DNA of 64,000 bases from NCBI RefSeq assembly GCF_018143015.1, contig NC_054756.1, forward strand, positions 24,469,440 through 24,533,439, in the 5' to 3' direction. The notes under the pieces were generated by a model that was given only the letters and a program-made list of their open reading frames with translations, had not been told where the DNA came from and made no database searches. A program made the position numbers and the translations under genes. This document shows positions 11,370 to 23,200 of this stretch, in pieces; position 1 is the stretch's first letter; every line of letters begins with the position of its first letter. The DNA is from Lytechinus variegatus. Taxonomy: Eukaryota; Echinodermata; Echinoidea; Temnopleuroida; Toxopneustidae.

Positions 11370-11580
11370 AGAAGTTATGAAAAGACCAATGGGTAGATAA
11401 TCCACGGTTTCGCCAATACGTTGTTTGACTGATGCATATTGCCATGCATACACTGAATTTTTTTTAAACCCGTGTTAAATCTTTTTTTTCTCATATAATT
11501 TTGCTAAATTTCCCTTTTTTATACTATTCTGTAAGACTTAAATGTTTTTGTCATTCTAGTGTTTAATTTGTAACGTTACG

Positions 11581-14500
11581 TTGTTTAATGTGGAAATGTT
11601 TTCTTCTGCTAATTGTGTGATAAGCAATGATGAGTCACTTATATTCCCATTTCAAAATATTGATAATGAAGAGTTTGTTCAAATTAATGTATTCGAAGAA
11701 AAAAATGAAAATCGTGTCAATCTAGACAGATTACGACTTAATCTAAATTCTCATTTCGATAGCGACGAAGATATGAGCTTTAAACCAACGTCCGTTGAGT
11801 ATATTTATGACTACGAATTCAAAAAAAAATAGATACAAAAACTGACAGTCTGAGTTTATTGCACATTAATGCAAGGAGCCTACCTTGTAATTTCGATCAT
11901 ATTTGCAATTTTCTCCTCACTCTTGAATTTTCATTCTCTGTTATAGGGATTTCAGAGACCTGGCTATCCCAATTCATATTACCTGCATTTGATATTAACG
12001 GATATAATTTTATTCGATCCGATCGTCCAAATGGGAGAGGAGGAGGGGTTGGGTTTTTTATACGAGATGATTTGAAGTTCAAAGTGCTAGACCAGAATCA
12101 CACATGTGAGGGTGTTGATAGCCTTCGCATAGAGATAGAAACCAATTCACCTAAACATAGTATAATTGAAATTATATACAGACAGCCAAAAAGTAATATC
12201 CAAAATTTCCTAACTTACTTTGAATCCATGATTAATGAACCATATACTCAGAATAAACCCTTATATATAATGGGAGATTATAACATTGATATTTTAGATT
12301 CTCATAATAGTGCTTATACAGATGCTTTTATAAATTTGATACTTTCTACTGGACTATATCCACTGATTGATAAACCGACTCGCGTGACTAAAGACTCCGC
12401 AACTTTAATAGACAACATCATGACCAATGTTCTAGACAATACAATCAAGTCTGGAATATTTGTCAATGACATCAGTGACCATTTCCCTGTATTCAGTGTA
12501 AAGTATTTCCCTTCCACAAAAAACAGTTCCAATAATAAAGAGACATTTTCAATCCGTGAGGTCAATTGTAATAATATAACAAAGTTTAGCAGCGCTTTGC
12601 GAGATATAGACTGGGCTTGCATTTATTCCGAAAGTCATGCCGATAAAGCGTATGATATGTTTCTTCACTTGTTTTGTGAAAAGTACAATGAATGTTTTCC
12701 TAAAGTTACCAAAACCTTTTCAAGGAAGACAGGCATAAGAAAACCATGGGTTACCAAAGATTTATTAAATTCTATAAAAAAGAAGAACAAATTGTTTAAG
12801 AAGTTCAAGAAGAATCCAACAAATAAAAATAAGGACTTGTATAAAATATCTCGTAATGAGCTTAATTCGCGATTGCGACGAGCGAAAAGAGAATATTATT
12901 ACTTGAAATTCCAAAGCTTGAAAGGTAACTCGAAGAAAACCTGGTCCTTGATAAATAATATTCTATGCAGAAATAATAAAAACAAAATTCCCTCGGATTC
13001 GTTTACTATCGATGACCAAATAATCGATGATACCCCAACTATCGTAAATGAGTTTAATAATTATTTTGTTAATATTGGAAATAGAATTAATGACTCTATT
13101 GATGATGGTGGGAATAATTATACCGAATTTATGAACAATCCAATTTCTAAAAATCTATTTTTAAATCCTGTATCTACAAGCGAGATTTTACAAATTTGCA
13201 AAGAGTTAAAAGGAAATTGTAGTCCTGACTTTGATGAAATCGATAGTAGAGTAATAAAGCAGGTGATATACTTGATTGTTGAACCAATTCAACATATTTT
13301 TAACTTATCTCTTGCCAGTGGTATAGTGCCATCCCAGATGAAAATTGCCAAAGTTGTGCCAATATTCAAAAAGGGAGATCCTCAATATTTTAATAATTAT
13401 AGACCAGTGTCAATTTTACCATGTTTTTCCAAAATTCTAGAAAAAATAGTGTATAATCGTTTGTACCAGTTTTTATTAGAAAATGATGCGCTGTATCAGG
13501 GGCAATATGGATTTCGTAAAAACTTCTCCACTGAGATGGCAGTTGTTGAAATACAGGATAGAATAATTTCTGAAATAAATGAAAATAAAAGTGTAATAGG
13601 GATATTTATGGATCTTTCTAAGGCGTTTGATTCACTTTCTCATGTCATTCTTTTAAATAAATTGCAGTACTATGGTGTCAGAGGTATTTGTTTAGAATGG
13701 TTTAGGTCTTATCTTTGTAATAGAAAGCAATATACTATTTTTAATTCATTCTTATCTGATTTTAAATCAATCAATACTGGTGTGCCCCAGGGATCAATTT
13801 TAGGGCCCTTATTATTTTTAATTTACATCAATGATATTGTCAATTCTTGCCACTATTTTCATTTTATTTTGTATGCTGATGACACTACTCTTCTTGCCTC
13901 CAATACTAATTTTAATGATCTATGTGCAAATGTTAATTTTAATCTCTCAAAAGTCGCAATTTGGTTTAAGTGCAATAAATTATGTTTAAATGTAGATAAA
14001 ACAAATTACATTCAATTTTCAAAGAATGGTTCTAAGAATAATGATATGTGTGTGTTGAAAATTAATGATAAAATAATTAAACGTTGTAATTCTTTGAGAT
14101 TTCTGGGAGTAATTCTTGATGAATTTTTAAATTGGAATGAACATATTGATAACATATCGAGAAAAATATCAAAATATGTTGGTATTCTGAATCGTTTAAA
14201 GTATGAATTACCTTTTAATATCTTATATCAATTGTATAATGCATATATTCTACCACAACTTATGTATTGTAACTCCATCTGGGGAAATAATTATAGTAAA
14301 AGGATCGAGGTGTTATTCAAATTACAGAAAAGAGCAATTAGAATCATTACAAAATCTAATTATTTAGCACACACCTCTCCCTTATTCAAACGTATAAGAA
14401 CCCTCACAATATTTGATATTAATAAATTACAAATCTTATCTCTTATGCAACGTTTCAATTCACAAACACTGTCTCCATATATCATGAATATGTTTTCTTT

Positions 14501-14699
14501 TAATGCTGAAATTCATACTTATAATACCAGATCTCGTCATAAATTTCATAGATGGAAATATAATAATAACAGAAGTAAGCAAACTCTTCGCCACACTGGC
14601 CCCTTTTTATGGAACTCTTTAGACTTAACCTTATTCAACCTCCAACACAATAATTCGTTTAAAAAGCAATATAAGACTCACCTTTTAAATTCGTACTAG
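11581..14699 (+). pseudogene. LINE 1 ORF2 (endonuclease-reverse transcriptase), one frameshift
   Basis: ORF2 nicks target DNA and reverse-transcribes the element RNA. A first segment (11581-11832) gives an acidic N-terminal extension of about 83 residues. It ends in a run of nine A; one more A would join it to the long frame, which is open from just after that run to 14699. Counting from 11859 as residue 1, APE endonuclease motifs are HINARS (4), SETW (E33), GGGVGFF (about 62), GDYN (139-142) and SDH (206-208). Reverse transcriptase motifs are DLSKAFD (585-591), GVPQGS (641) and YADD (672-675). A thumb/connection region follows, then a conserved C-terminus with GPFLWNSL. All catalytic residues I can check are present. 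A cellular gene is excluded by the RT core and LINE layout. Confidence 0.88.
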
Positions 14700-15010
14700 T
14701 ACTCCTCATTACCCCCTTGTGTTTGTTTATTTGTGTCATTTCCTGTCATTTAATGTTTATTTCCTAGTTTCCGATTCTTTGGTTATTCATTTCTCTTGGT
14801 GTATTTTATACAAGCCATGCCTTGGCTTTCTCATATACACCATTTTCCAATCAATGAAATACGCTGCATTTTTTTGTGTTAAATTGTACATTTGTTATGT
14901 TTTTCTGCTGTTTTTTTTTAACCTATTATTGTACATTTCTGTTTATTTGTGATTATATGTTTTTTATCGATTGCTTTGAATTGATTTGGAAATAAAGTTT
15001 ACCTTTACCT

Positions 15011-15465
15011 AAAAATATTCATCCATGCTAAAGTACAGTATTAACTATTTACGACACCTGTAGATGTTTTGAAGATTGTTAGCAGTACGAAATATTTTTA
15101 ACACTTGAACAAAATATGGCATCCACCTGATTTTGTACTATAGGGGGTATCAAACGTTTCCAACGCTTGCCTTCGAAACATCCAAAACATATGTACATTG
15201 AAACATCAATTGAAACATAAACAATAAATGCTAAGCACATGTTTGAACTCAATTGAAACATTACAATTGTATTAAATTTCTTTCCTGACATACCATCACC
15301 ATAATAACTGTAGGTAAACAAATCAAAGAAAGAAAGAAAATTTTAACTACTTTTGTATGAGAATGGTAGGTCGCTACAGTCAATATCTGCACAAAAATAA
15401 TCAAACATGAAGTTTAATTCATTTTACAATAAATTCAATTAAAGAATTATCGTTGTCATGAAAAA
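15011..15465. other. AT-rich spacer between LINE 1 and the satellite
   Basis: No exon or repeat boundary is recognised. It immediately precedes the 94-bp array. Confidence 0.4.
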
Positions 15466-16500
15466 GAAAAAAAAAGTAATATTACGTCTTGAGTTACACA
15501 TACGCACTAAGACATAGGGGTGCAAGAAAGATGCAACTGTGCGGGAAAAGTGCAGAGCAAGAAAAAAAAGTAATATTACGTCTCGAGTTACACATACGCA
15601 CTAAGACATAGGGGTGCAAGAAAGATGCAACTTTGCGGGAAAAGTGCAGAGCAAGAAAAAAAAGTAATATTACGTCTCGAGTTACACATACGCACTAAGA
15701 CATAGGGGTGCAAGAAAGATGCAACTTTGCGGGAAAAGTGCAGAGCAAGAAAAAAAAGTAATATTACGTCTCGAGTTACACATACGCACTAAGACATAGG
15801 GGTGCAAGAAAGATGCAACTGTGCGGGAAAAGTGCAGAGCAAGAAAAAAAAGTAATATTACGTCTCGAGTTACACATACGCACTAAGACATAGGGGTGCA
15901 AGAAAGATGCAACTTTGCGGGAAAAGTGCAGAGCAAGAAAAAAAAGTAATATTACGTCTCGAGTTACACATACGCACTAAGACATAGGGGTGCAAGAAAG
16001 ATGCAACTTTGCGGGAAAAGTGCAGAGCAAGAAAAAAAAGTAATATTACGTCTCGAGTTACACATACGCACTAAGACATAGGGGTGCAAGAAAGATGCAA
16101 CTTTGCGGGAAAAGTGCAGAGCAAGAAAAAAAAGTAATATTACGTCTCGAGTTACACATACGCACTAAGACATAGGGGTGCAAGAAAGATGCAACTGTGC
16201 GGGAAAAGTGCAGAGCAAGAAAAAAAAGTAATATTACGTCTCGAGTTACACATACGCACTAAGACATAGGGGTGCAAGAAAGATGCAACTTTGCGGGAAA
16301 AGTGCAGAGCAAGAAAAAAAAGTAATATTACGTCTCGAGTTACACATACGCACTAAGACATAGGGGTGCAAGAAAGATGCAACTTTGCGGGAAAAGTGCA
16401 GAGCAAGAAAAAAAAGTAATATTACGTCTCGAGTTACACATACGCACTAAGACATAGGGGTGCAAGAAAGATGCAACTTTGCGGGAAAAGTGCAGAGCAA
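15466..16500. repeat. 94-bp tandem satellite, 11 copies, higher-order structure
   Basis: Units begin (at ACGTCTCGAG) at 15484, 15578, 15672, 15766, 15860, 15954, 16048, 16142, 16236, 16330 and 16424, an exact 94-bp period. Copies are almost identical. Copy 1 has ACGTCTTGAG, and a G/T variant in GCAACT(G/T)TGC reads G,T,T,G,T,T,T,G,T,T,T across the 11 copies, so the last eight form two 4-mers of 376 bp. Each unit contains CACTAAGACATAGGGGTGCA. No spacers distinguish it as a CRISPR, and open frames through it are repeat artefacts. Confidence 0.95.
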
Positions 16501-17163
16501 GTATTCGTCGAGAACCTTTCACATGCCACCGTGCCTGCGCAGACCCCCAGCGGGTGGTTCGGGTGCAATTTTGAACCTCGAGTATAATTTTCTCGGGTCC
16601 TGTCATCCATATCAAAATGCTCGCAAAGTTGAACCTGCTCAGTAACGAAAAAAAATACTTATTTTGTTTACGTATGTGTAAAAGTGTGCCTCTTTGCATA
16701 CGTGTAATGACAATAAAACTATATTTCTACCGGGATTTCTACCTGCGAAATTGCTCCTAAATAATATCGTATAGTTATGGTCTGGAAACAATCTACGTAG
16801 AAATCGTACGTTTGAGGGGTATGTCAATTAACAAAATAATTGCATAACATGTTACGCTTATCATGACTGTTTTGGGAAAAGTAATTGTAGAAAAACAAAA
16901 TGTTCTAAGCATGTTTTTAAGTTTTATCTTGGGAATCAGATCATTTGGTAAAGATAGTCACTTTAGTAACCGTTTCAAAAAGCTTTTTGTAAATCCTTAT
17001 ACACAGGGAACCAAGCGTTGCAGTTTTAGGTGTGTTACCCCATACACACGATCCGCCATTTAATTCCTATTTGTGTCAAATAATTATTGCCTGATTAAAT
17101 GTAGAGTTGGAAATCACTTCAAATCACCGACTCTGATTATGTACAGCACAGCAGAATTTCATA
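16501..17163. other. Unassigned single-copy-looking sequence
   Basis: It starts with a GC-richer patch containing TGCCTGCGCAGAC (near 16530), an NRF1-like word, then AT-rich DNA. There is no supported exon and no adjacent gene start on either strand, so a promoter role is unproven. Confidence 0.3.
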
Positions 17164-17388
17164 AAGGCATGGTCACACCGCCCGAGCGTTGTTGGAGCGG
17201 TCGTGCAATGGAGCGGAGAGAAAAAAAATCATCACCGCTCGCTACCGTTCACCATTTTCAATTCGATTGTTGTTTTTTTTCATGTTTTCGATTTTTTCCC
17301 CCAATTTTGAAAGCGAAATTCGACCCTCTTTCCCTACCGCTCCACGACCGCTCCAACGACGCTCGGGCGATGTGACCAGGCCTTTACC
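17164..17388. mobile_element. Palindromic MITE
   Basis: Inverted ends: AAAGGCATGGTCACACCGCC at the left and the inverse GGGCGATGTGACCAGGCCTTT-type end at the right, with GAGCGTTGTTGGAGCGGTCG matched inversely by CGACCGCTCCAACGACGCTC. The arms cover about 60 bases each. The TGGTCACA-type end resembles the family at 23983-24142. Confidence 0.7.
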
Positions 17389-17479
17389 CACTTGGCAAAA
17401 CGGACAACGCGGACGACCAGGCACGATGAATCCTGATAGGATCCATAAGATCCATAGTAGTCTTAGGTTTAACTTTGCA

Positions 17480-17910
17480 CCTTAATGTGACCGCTCACGT
17501 TACGATTGGTCTGCGAACCGATTTTTTAATAAAACGTAGTAGAATTTGATGTTGATATTGAGACATGGAATATCTTACTGTGTAATGTTCTAAATCATCA
17601 TACGAATACCTATGTTCAAATCTGTGAATATGCTATCATCCATCTTAGAATAAAAGCGAATTTAATATCTAGTCGTAATGACGTCATAGCAGTCGTACGA
17701 TTGGCTACGATTTAAAACTAATTTGGCTTTTACTCCAAAATAAAGGCTTGCAACCTTTCAAAGTGGTTATATTAGTATTGTTTTAATTAATTTTAACCTT
17801 AAATAAAATGATATGTTCCATTCATATTTTCAAAAATTGAGCAAAATGCGATTTGTTCAAAAATCAGATCGCGAACAATCGTAAGGTGTGCGATGGCCTT
17901 TATAATTGCT
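17480..17910 (+). repeat. Dispersed repeat R1, copy 1
   Basis: It shares long blocks with 46900-47420, including TTTATGTTGATATTGA-like, GAATTTAATATCTAGTCGTA and GAGCAAAATGCGATTTGTTC. The ends are partly complementary (ACGATTGGTC... and ...ACAATCGTAAGGTGTGCGATGG), as in a foldback DNA element. It contains a TGACGTCA word near 17679. Confidence 0.65.
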
Positions 17911-18164
17911 AATTTGGGGAAGAGTGTGTACCCCCACTAAAATTGAAAATAAATAGGAGAAAGTTCAATATAATATATCTAGCCCTAATGTAGAACATAC
18001 ATGATGGGAGAGTGAAAATGCATACCAAAATATGGATTATTCTGTCAAATGTTCGAGCAGGATCGAGTGCGTGTAACTGTCCATAGACATATGTTTATTT
18101 AATCAGTAAATGGTCTGTAAGTCTAGACTAGTCCATAGACATAGGTTTATTTAATATCAGTGCT

Positions 18165-18262
18165 TCTCGCTAGCATAGCGGGTAGATGTTTTGACTACAG
18201 TTACAACGATGTGAGTTCGAGCAAGGAGATATCTCCTTGGTTCGAATCCCAAGCAGGGTAAG
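18165..18262 (+). other. tRNA-like SINE head or relic with two B-box-like words
   Basis: AGCATAGCGGGTAGAT resembles an A box. GAGTTCGAGC and GGTTCGAATCCC both resemble B boxes and are separated by the palindrome CAAGGAGATATCTCCTTG. The acceptor stem does not form, so it is not a functional tRNA. Confidence 0.4.
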
Positions 18263-18269
18263 CAACACT

Positions 18270-19492
18270 TAAAAAAACAAAACGAAATAGTGAGTGAAGG
18301 AAATCATCGACTCTCTCATTTGCATGTTAATGATTTGTGCATATCACTTTTTGTGAAAAGTAAGCGAAAATTTGAAATATCATAACTTTCTTATTCTACA
18401 GTGCGGTGCGTGTCAAAAAAAGTTTACACTTTGAAAAAGCCCTGGGAATTAAAAAAATATACATCATTCGGGTAATTTTTTTCATATATAATATTGGATA
18501 TGGGTCTCATTTATCCGATGAAAGTAAAAGTTTTGACAGAATGTTACACTTGAGTTCGAGCACGGTCCGTTTTTGTAAAGCTCGCAGAAATCTGTGCGCG
18601 CAGAAATGGTCGTTTTCACGCTGTGTCAAGGGGAAAGGGCGAAATCAAACTTACCCTGCGAAACATTTCTCATACATTTCCCTTGCACTTTTAGTCACTT
18701 TAAATAAAACGAATACATTCAAGCATTTTGTAACAATTTTGCCACCCAAATTGAAATTTCAACACTTAGTAAGCACAACCTTTACCTTTTTGTGTCAGCT
18801 GGATCTGAGGACATAACTGAATCTGAACAAAGGTTTTTATCAGACATCTCCAGCATTTTTTCACTAAGTTTTATCATTTGAAGGGTGTTTACATTTCATG
18901 TTTCATTTAATACTTGTTTCTCCACACTTTTCCTAAGCTTGAGAATGATTAACAAAATGAAAATTAAGCCGTAGCCATTTCATGTAAATCACAGCTCAGT
19001 GTAATAAAGCACATATCGTCACGATGGCCTCGGTGTGTGCGGGAGTGGGGTGGGGCGCAATGCACTCTTCGAAGTGTTTCGGGCAAGGAAACAAGTTTAA
19101 AAGCTAATAGATATCTTCAAATCAACTTACTAGCTAAATTCTACGTGTTCATCATGATTAAGGTCTACTTTTATTCTAACTATTACAAAGTTCTGCGCAA
19201 ATCATTTTTCACTTACTTTTCAAAAGTAAGTGCTGCTCATTCAAGCGGATATATTTTTCGACAGTTATATCGTCATTTGCATAAATGGATCTGTACCAAT
19301 GTTAAAATGTGTAAAAAGAAATCTTCGGGATATTTCAAATATATAATTTTACAGGGTTTTTTCTAAGTGTAAACTTTTTTTTTGATACGCACTGTATATT
19401 CGATTCGGATGAAGTTTTCAGCCTCGTGGTAGTTTGATTTTTCTCTATTTATTCAAGTCAGCATTTTTCTAAGGTGGACTTGACCTTTACAA
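18270..19492. mobile_element. Right half of TTAA-family MITE, split by a Tc1/mariner-like MITE
   Basis: 18270-18396 and 19397-19492 together match the right arm of the copies at 24685-25260 and 29743-30337 (ATAGTGAGTGA..., then GATGAAGTTTTCAG..., ending GGTGGACTTGACCTTTA). The left arm is missing. The split is caused by the 996-bp element at 18399-19394. Confidence 0.75.
18399..19394. mobile_element. Tc1/mariner-like MITE, copy 1
   Basis: It begins CAGTGCGGTGCGTGTCAAA and ends TTTGATACGCACTG, with TA on both sides. The inner TIR continues AAAAGTTTACACTT / AAGTGTAAACTTTT. Related full copies lie at 27779-29296 and 59654-60594. There is no transposase frame. TA target duplication and CAGTG termini fit the Tc1/mariner superfamily. 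Confidence 0.8.
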
Positions 19493-19578
19493 CCGAAGGT
19501 TGATGTCGACGTGCGATGAAAACTGGTCGAGTAAACTTATAGGGAACTTTCTCGGTCCACCTTTAAAAAAGGGTATTA

Positions 19579-19584
19579 TTTATT
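19579..19584 (-). promoter_or_regulatory. Possible polyadenylation signal of the dehydrogenase gene
   Basis: AATAAA on the minus strand lies about 310 bases past the stop codon at 19891. Confidence 0.35.
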
Positions 19585-19890
19585 CTCCCCATATACTACA
19601 CTGTATAAAAAAGATGATTTAACAGAAGGTATTTTAAAGAACAGAAGAAAAAGGAACTGAACAGAATTCTTGTTAAAATAGGACATTTCCTGCAATTCAG
19701 GTCTTAAAAAAGGCAAAAAGAACTTTCATTACAGGAAATTTGTATAAGTTTCGGTACAACAAATACCAATTTTCTAATATATAGCATTGAATGTAAGATT
19801 ACAGAGTACAGTAAGATTACAAGTGCGTTCGGAACTCTGTTTTATCAGGAACTTCTGTTAAAATTCTCTAGCAGTGTGGATGTGCAGAAA

Positions 19891-20215
19891 TCAGAACATT
19901 TTCTGCGAACTTGCGACAGCCTTTTCTCCAGTCATATCTGCCAGCCCCGCTTGTACGTTCTCGTAAAACTCATCAGCAAGGAAATGCCTCAACGCCGGTT
20001 TCTCAGGGTCAAGACACCTTGTCATTATGGCCTCGGCGACAGTATCAGACGTGACTTTGGTGGGGCCCTGATCTTCGCCGATTATACCCATCATTCCTTC
20101 GAGCTGACGCCGATCGCTTTCTTCGATGGAGCCATCTTGGAGTAAATGTTCGACGCTTTTTACCGATTCTCTCAGTAGATGAGTTTTAACTCCTCCGGGC
20201 TCGACGAGACAAACT
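19891..20215 (-). CDS. Dehydrogenase exon 4 (C-terminal)
   Basis: Acceptor CCTTATCCTAG, phase 2 (AG|A gives Arg). It encodes VCLVEPGGVKTHL and a variable C-terminal region, ending with TGA at 19893..19891. Confidence 0.9.
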
Positions 20216-23200
20216 CTAGGATAAGGAAAAAACGATGGTGAGAAATGCTATAAACACTGCTAACAGTTTGCTTACCTGTACCTGAATAGGCACCTTTCGC
20301 AAATCTCTACAACGCGAGATTAGAGTCGGGTAACTCAAAAGTTAACGATTAATCATAGACTCGAATTTCTAGATTGATTATACATTACAGTCAATACAAT
20401 CAAACGTAGAAAATTGTTTACGATCATTGCCAAGCTTTGTGATACAGGCCCTATAGATCTTGCTTTTCGTGTGCAAAGCTCTTTCATACGATACCAGCAT
20501 GCCATGCCATGCCATTTGCCTGCCTAAGCTCGCGGCGGGACTGTACCTGTATCATGGCTATGACTCCAGCTGGCTGGAGACATGCGAAATGTAAATTATG
20601 ACATGGATAAGAAAGTGGTTTTTCAAACAAATCGAGTACATATTGAGTAAGGAAAAACTTACTGAATTAAGGCTTAGATATAGATCATTACAGTCCATCG
20701 AATCGATATTGCATTTAATGTGCATTATTTGTGGATCACTGGCAATTGATTCCATGGGTCAGTCACCTCTCAAGCCGAATCATTTCCCATGCGTTGACAT
20801 GTACACAGCATGCAACAGGCCATAAACCGTCTAAATTTGCGGAGTTTTTTTCTTTTGCTAGCACCTTCTACATAAACAATATGCCTCTAGCACACAATGT
20901 AATGGGCAGTATGTTTTACTTTTCCGCAGAAATGGGGGGTTTGCCGGGGGGTACACTTCCATTGATGAGTGGATACCAGGCGCGACCATGGGGTTTCGTA
21001 AAGCACCATAAACAAGGGAAGGTCTTTTCCAGATTATGAAAATGCATCTCTCAACAAGTATTTGGGTTGTGACACCCTACAAGTAGTGGAAATATATCCC
21101 TTTTCAGTATTTTAATCATTGTTTCTCACACCCTCATAACGCTACATAGGCCTATACGTATACCCACTCTTCCCTTTTTACATGTGGTCGCGCCTGGTAT
21201 CCACCATTCAATGGAAGTGGGTCCCCCGGGCGGCCTCTCGAGTTCTGGGAGGAAGCAAATTTGGATTTGGAAAGTCGTCCTAAATAAGATATATCGCTGT
21301 TACCATAGTAGCAACCAGAATTTTGCACACGAAACGCAAATTGAATGTTTCCGTTCCAGATGCGAAACGAAAAAAAATCCCATGTCACACAATTTGCATT
21401 ACAGGACGGAGTTTTACGACCATGACGACGGGCCCAAAAGTCTCTCCCAAAATGAACACCGTTCTAAATAAGCGTACGCGTCCTCAAACGAAAGGTCGGG
21501 AATGTTGCAGGCAGGAGGACGTGAGGCGATATCTTTTCGTCAAATCTGGAGGGGAGGGAGCAGGGTGTGATAGAAGACTTTTTCTCATAATCTCAAGTAT
21601 CTGGAGAAATTTTCAAAGTTCCATATTCCCTCACCATTCCCCCAGTCGCCCACCCTCCCCAATGTTCACACCCCCTTTCCCATGCCCCCCTTTACCGTGA
21701 ATCACCTCCTACATGGCAACGAGTCTTTCTCTATTTGTTAGAGTGAATTAAGACACCTTACTTTAAATTGAATTATATGTTATGCGTGGTTTTGTTTTCT
21801 CCACATTTCATCGACTCGATAATATGATTGATATTCCGGCTTTGCGGTGATTCGTTTTGCTCTCCTTGATGTCGAATGCCGATAAAATGCCATTTCTTAA
21901 AATCACTGTAATACTCTCCCTCTCCCAAGATTGCAAACCTCCATTAGGGAATCTCTCCGGACCATTTGATAGCGTAAACCGACTTTCCTTAAGCATGGTT
22001 GGCAACACTGGACGACATTCGGAAGACACGATATCAAGGTTTGAAATCTGTCATAGTCAATATACTTCCATTTCCATAATACCCAATCGTGCAAGCCTGC
22101 ATGATGTTTCAGTTTCACTGGTATACGAACCTCGGTAAAAATATACTCGGGTAAATCCTTGATCATTGGGTGAAATGACGCCATTCTCGCTCCCTACACG
22201 AATCTTTCTGACATGTTCAAAATATTTGAGTGAACGAACAGTAACAGATCAAGTTCGAAGATCATGGTAGTCTTGTATGCGATTACCTTGCCCAACTATA
22301 CAGTACAACGAAGAAAATAAAGTGATTTGACTTCATTGATTTGATCAGCTTTCCAGAAAGTACCCACAAATCACACGGACTCATTTATTCTTAGTACGAA
22401 CAAAGTGGGCGCCACCTTTCTCAAAATACCAAGGGACGTTTTCATGAAAAGGCGGGTTACGCAATGACAGGACCACCTGATGGTTCGAAGTAAGCTTGCC
22501 TCACCTGATATTAAATGCACGTAGACCAACAGCAAGGGCTTCAAAGTATCCTTCCAATGCGAATTTGTTCGAGCTGTATATTTCAAAATAAGGCCATGCT
22601 ATTGAAAACAAAAGAGAGATGTGCAAATTCCGATCAAGATTCTCCTTCAAGAAAATTAATCAAGTTTTCAAAGGAAGTTTTATTTCTAAGAGAACGCATT
22701 GTGAAAATAGGCTAAAATAATATAGACCTAGTACGGATACGGAAATTATTTCTTAAAAATAAACAATGAATCCTACGACATATATAAGAACAGACCTAAG
22801 ATTTACCAGTAATCGGGGCTCAATAGCCAGCCATATTTATATTTTGCAAGAACACAATGATAAATCTACAACCATTTTCAAGTCTGACGCAACCTTTGAG
22901 AGCGTATTATAGCTTTGAGACACTTTTCCGGGACCTCATGTAGGGTTAGTTTGTGATTGGCCATTTGTCATTTACAAATTTTCATTTAAAAACACTGGAA
23001 AACAAAAAGGTTTTGAAAATACTTTACAAATCTTATGAACATATTTTGAATTCAATATCATTTTGCAGTGTTTTTTCATGGATTTACACGTTTTGATCAG
23101 AAAAGTATTATTTTAGTCTTGTTTATTTCTTTGGAAATGTCCGTGTCGAATTCGACAATGGATGAGATTGGAAGTCCTCAACACTTTCAACTTAGCCCAA

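Larger units (their letters stand above)
10000..15010 (+). mobile_element. Near-full-length non-LTR retrotransposon (LINE 1)
   Basis: A GC-richer 5' leader (about 10000-10611) precedes ORF1 (10612-11369) and ORF2 (11581-14699). A 3' UTR with AATAAA at 14991 and a short TTTACC repeat tail ends near 15010. An L1-like ORF1, an APE-type endonuclease, a reverse transcriptase and a C-terminus ending in a YKTHLLNSY-like motif place it in the broad CR1/Jockey group; I cannot resolve the clade. Only a few small lesions are present, so the insertion is young. The exact 5' end and target-site duplication were not found. Confidence 0.85.

Noticed and set aside
15466..16500. Regular array that could be taken for a CRISPR
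   Set aside because: Whole 94-bp units repeat with no variable spacers, and the genome is eukaryotic. It is a satellite.
16340..16699. 119-codon minus-strand frame
   Set aside because: Most of it is the 94-bp satellite, and repeated peptide segments follow the repeat period.
18406..18816. 136-codon frame inside the mariner-like MITE
   Set aside because: It is not preserved in the other two copies, shows no transposase motifs and is explained as chance.
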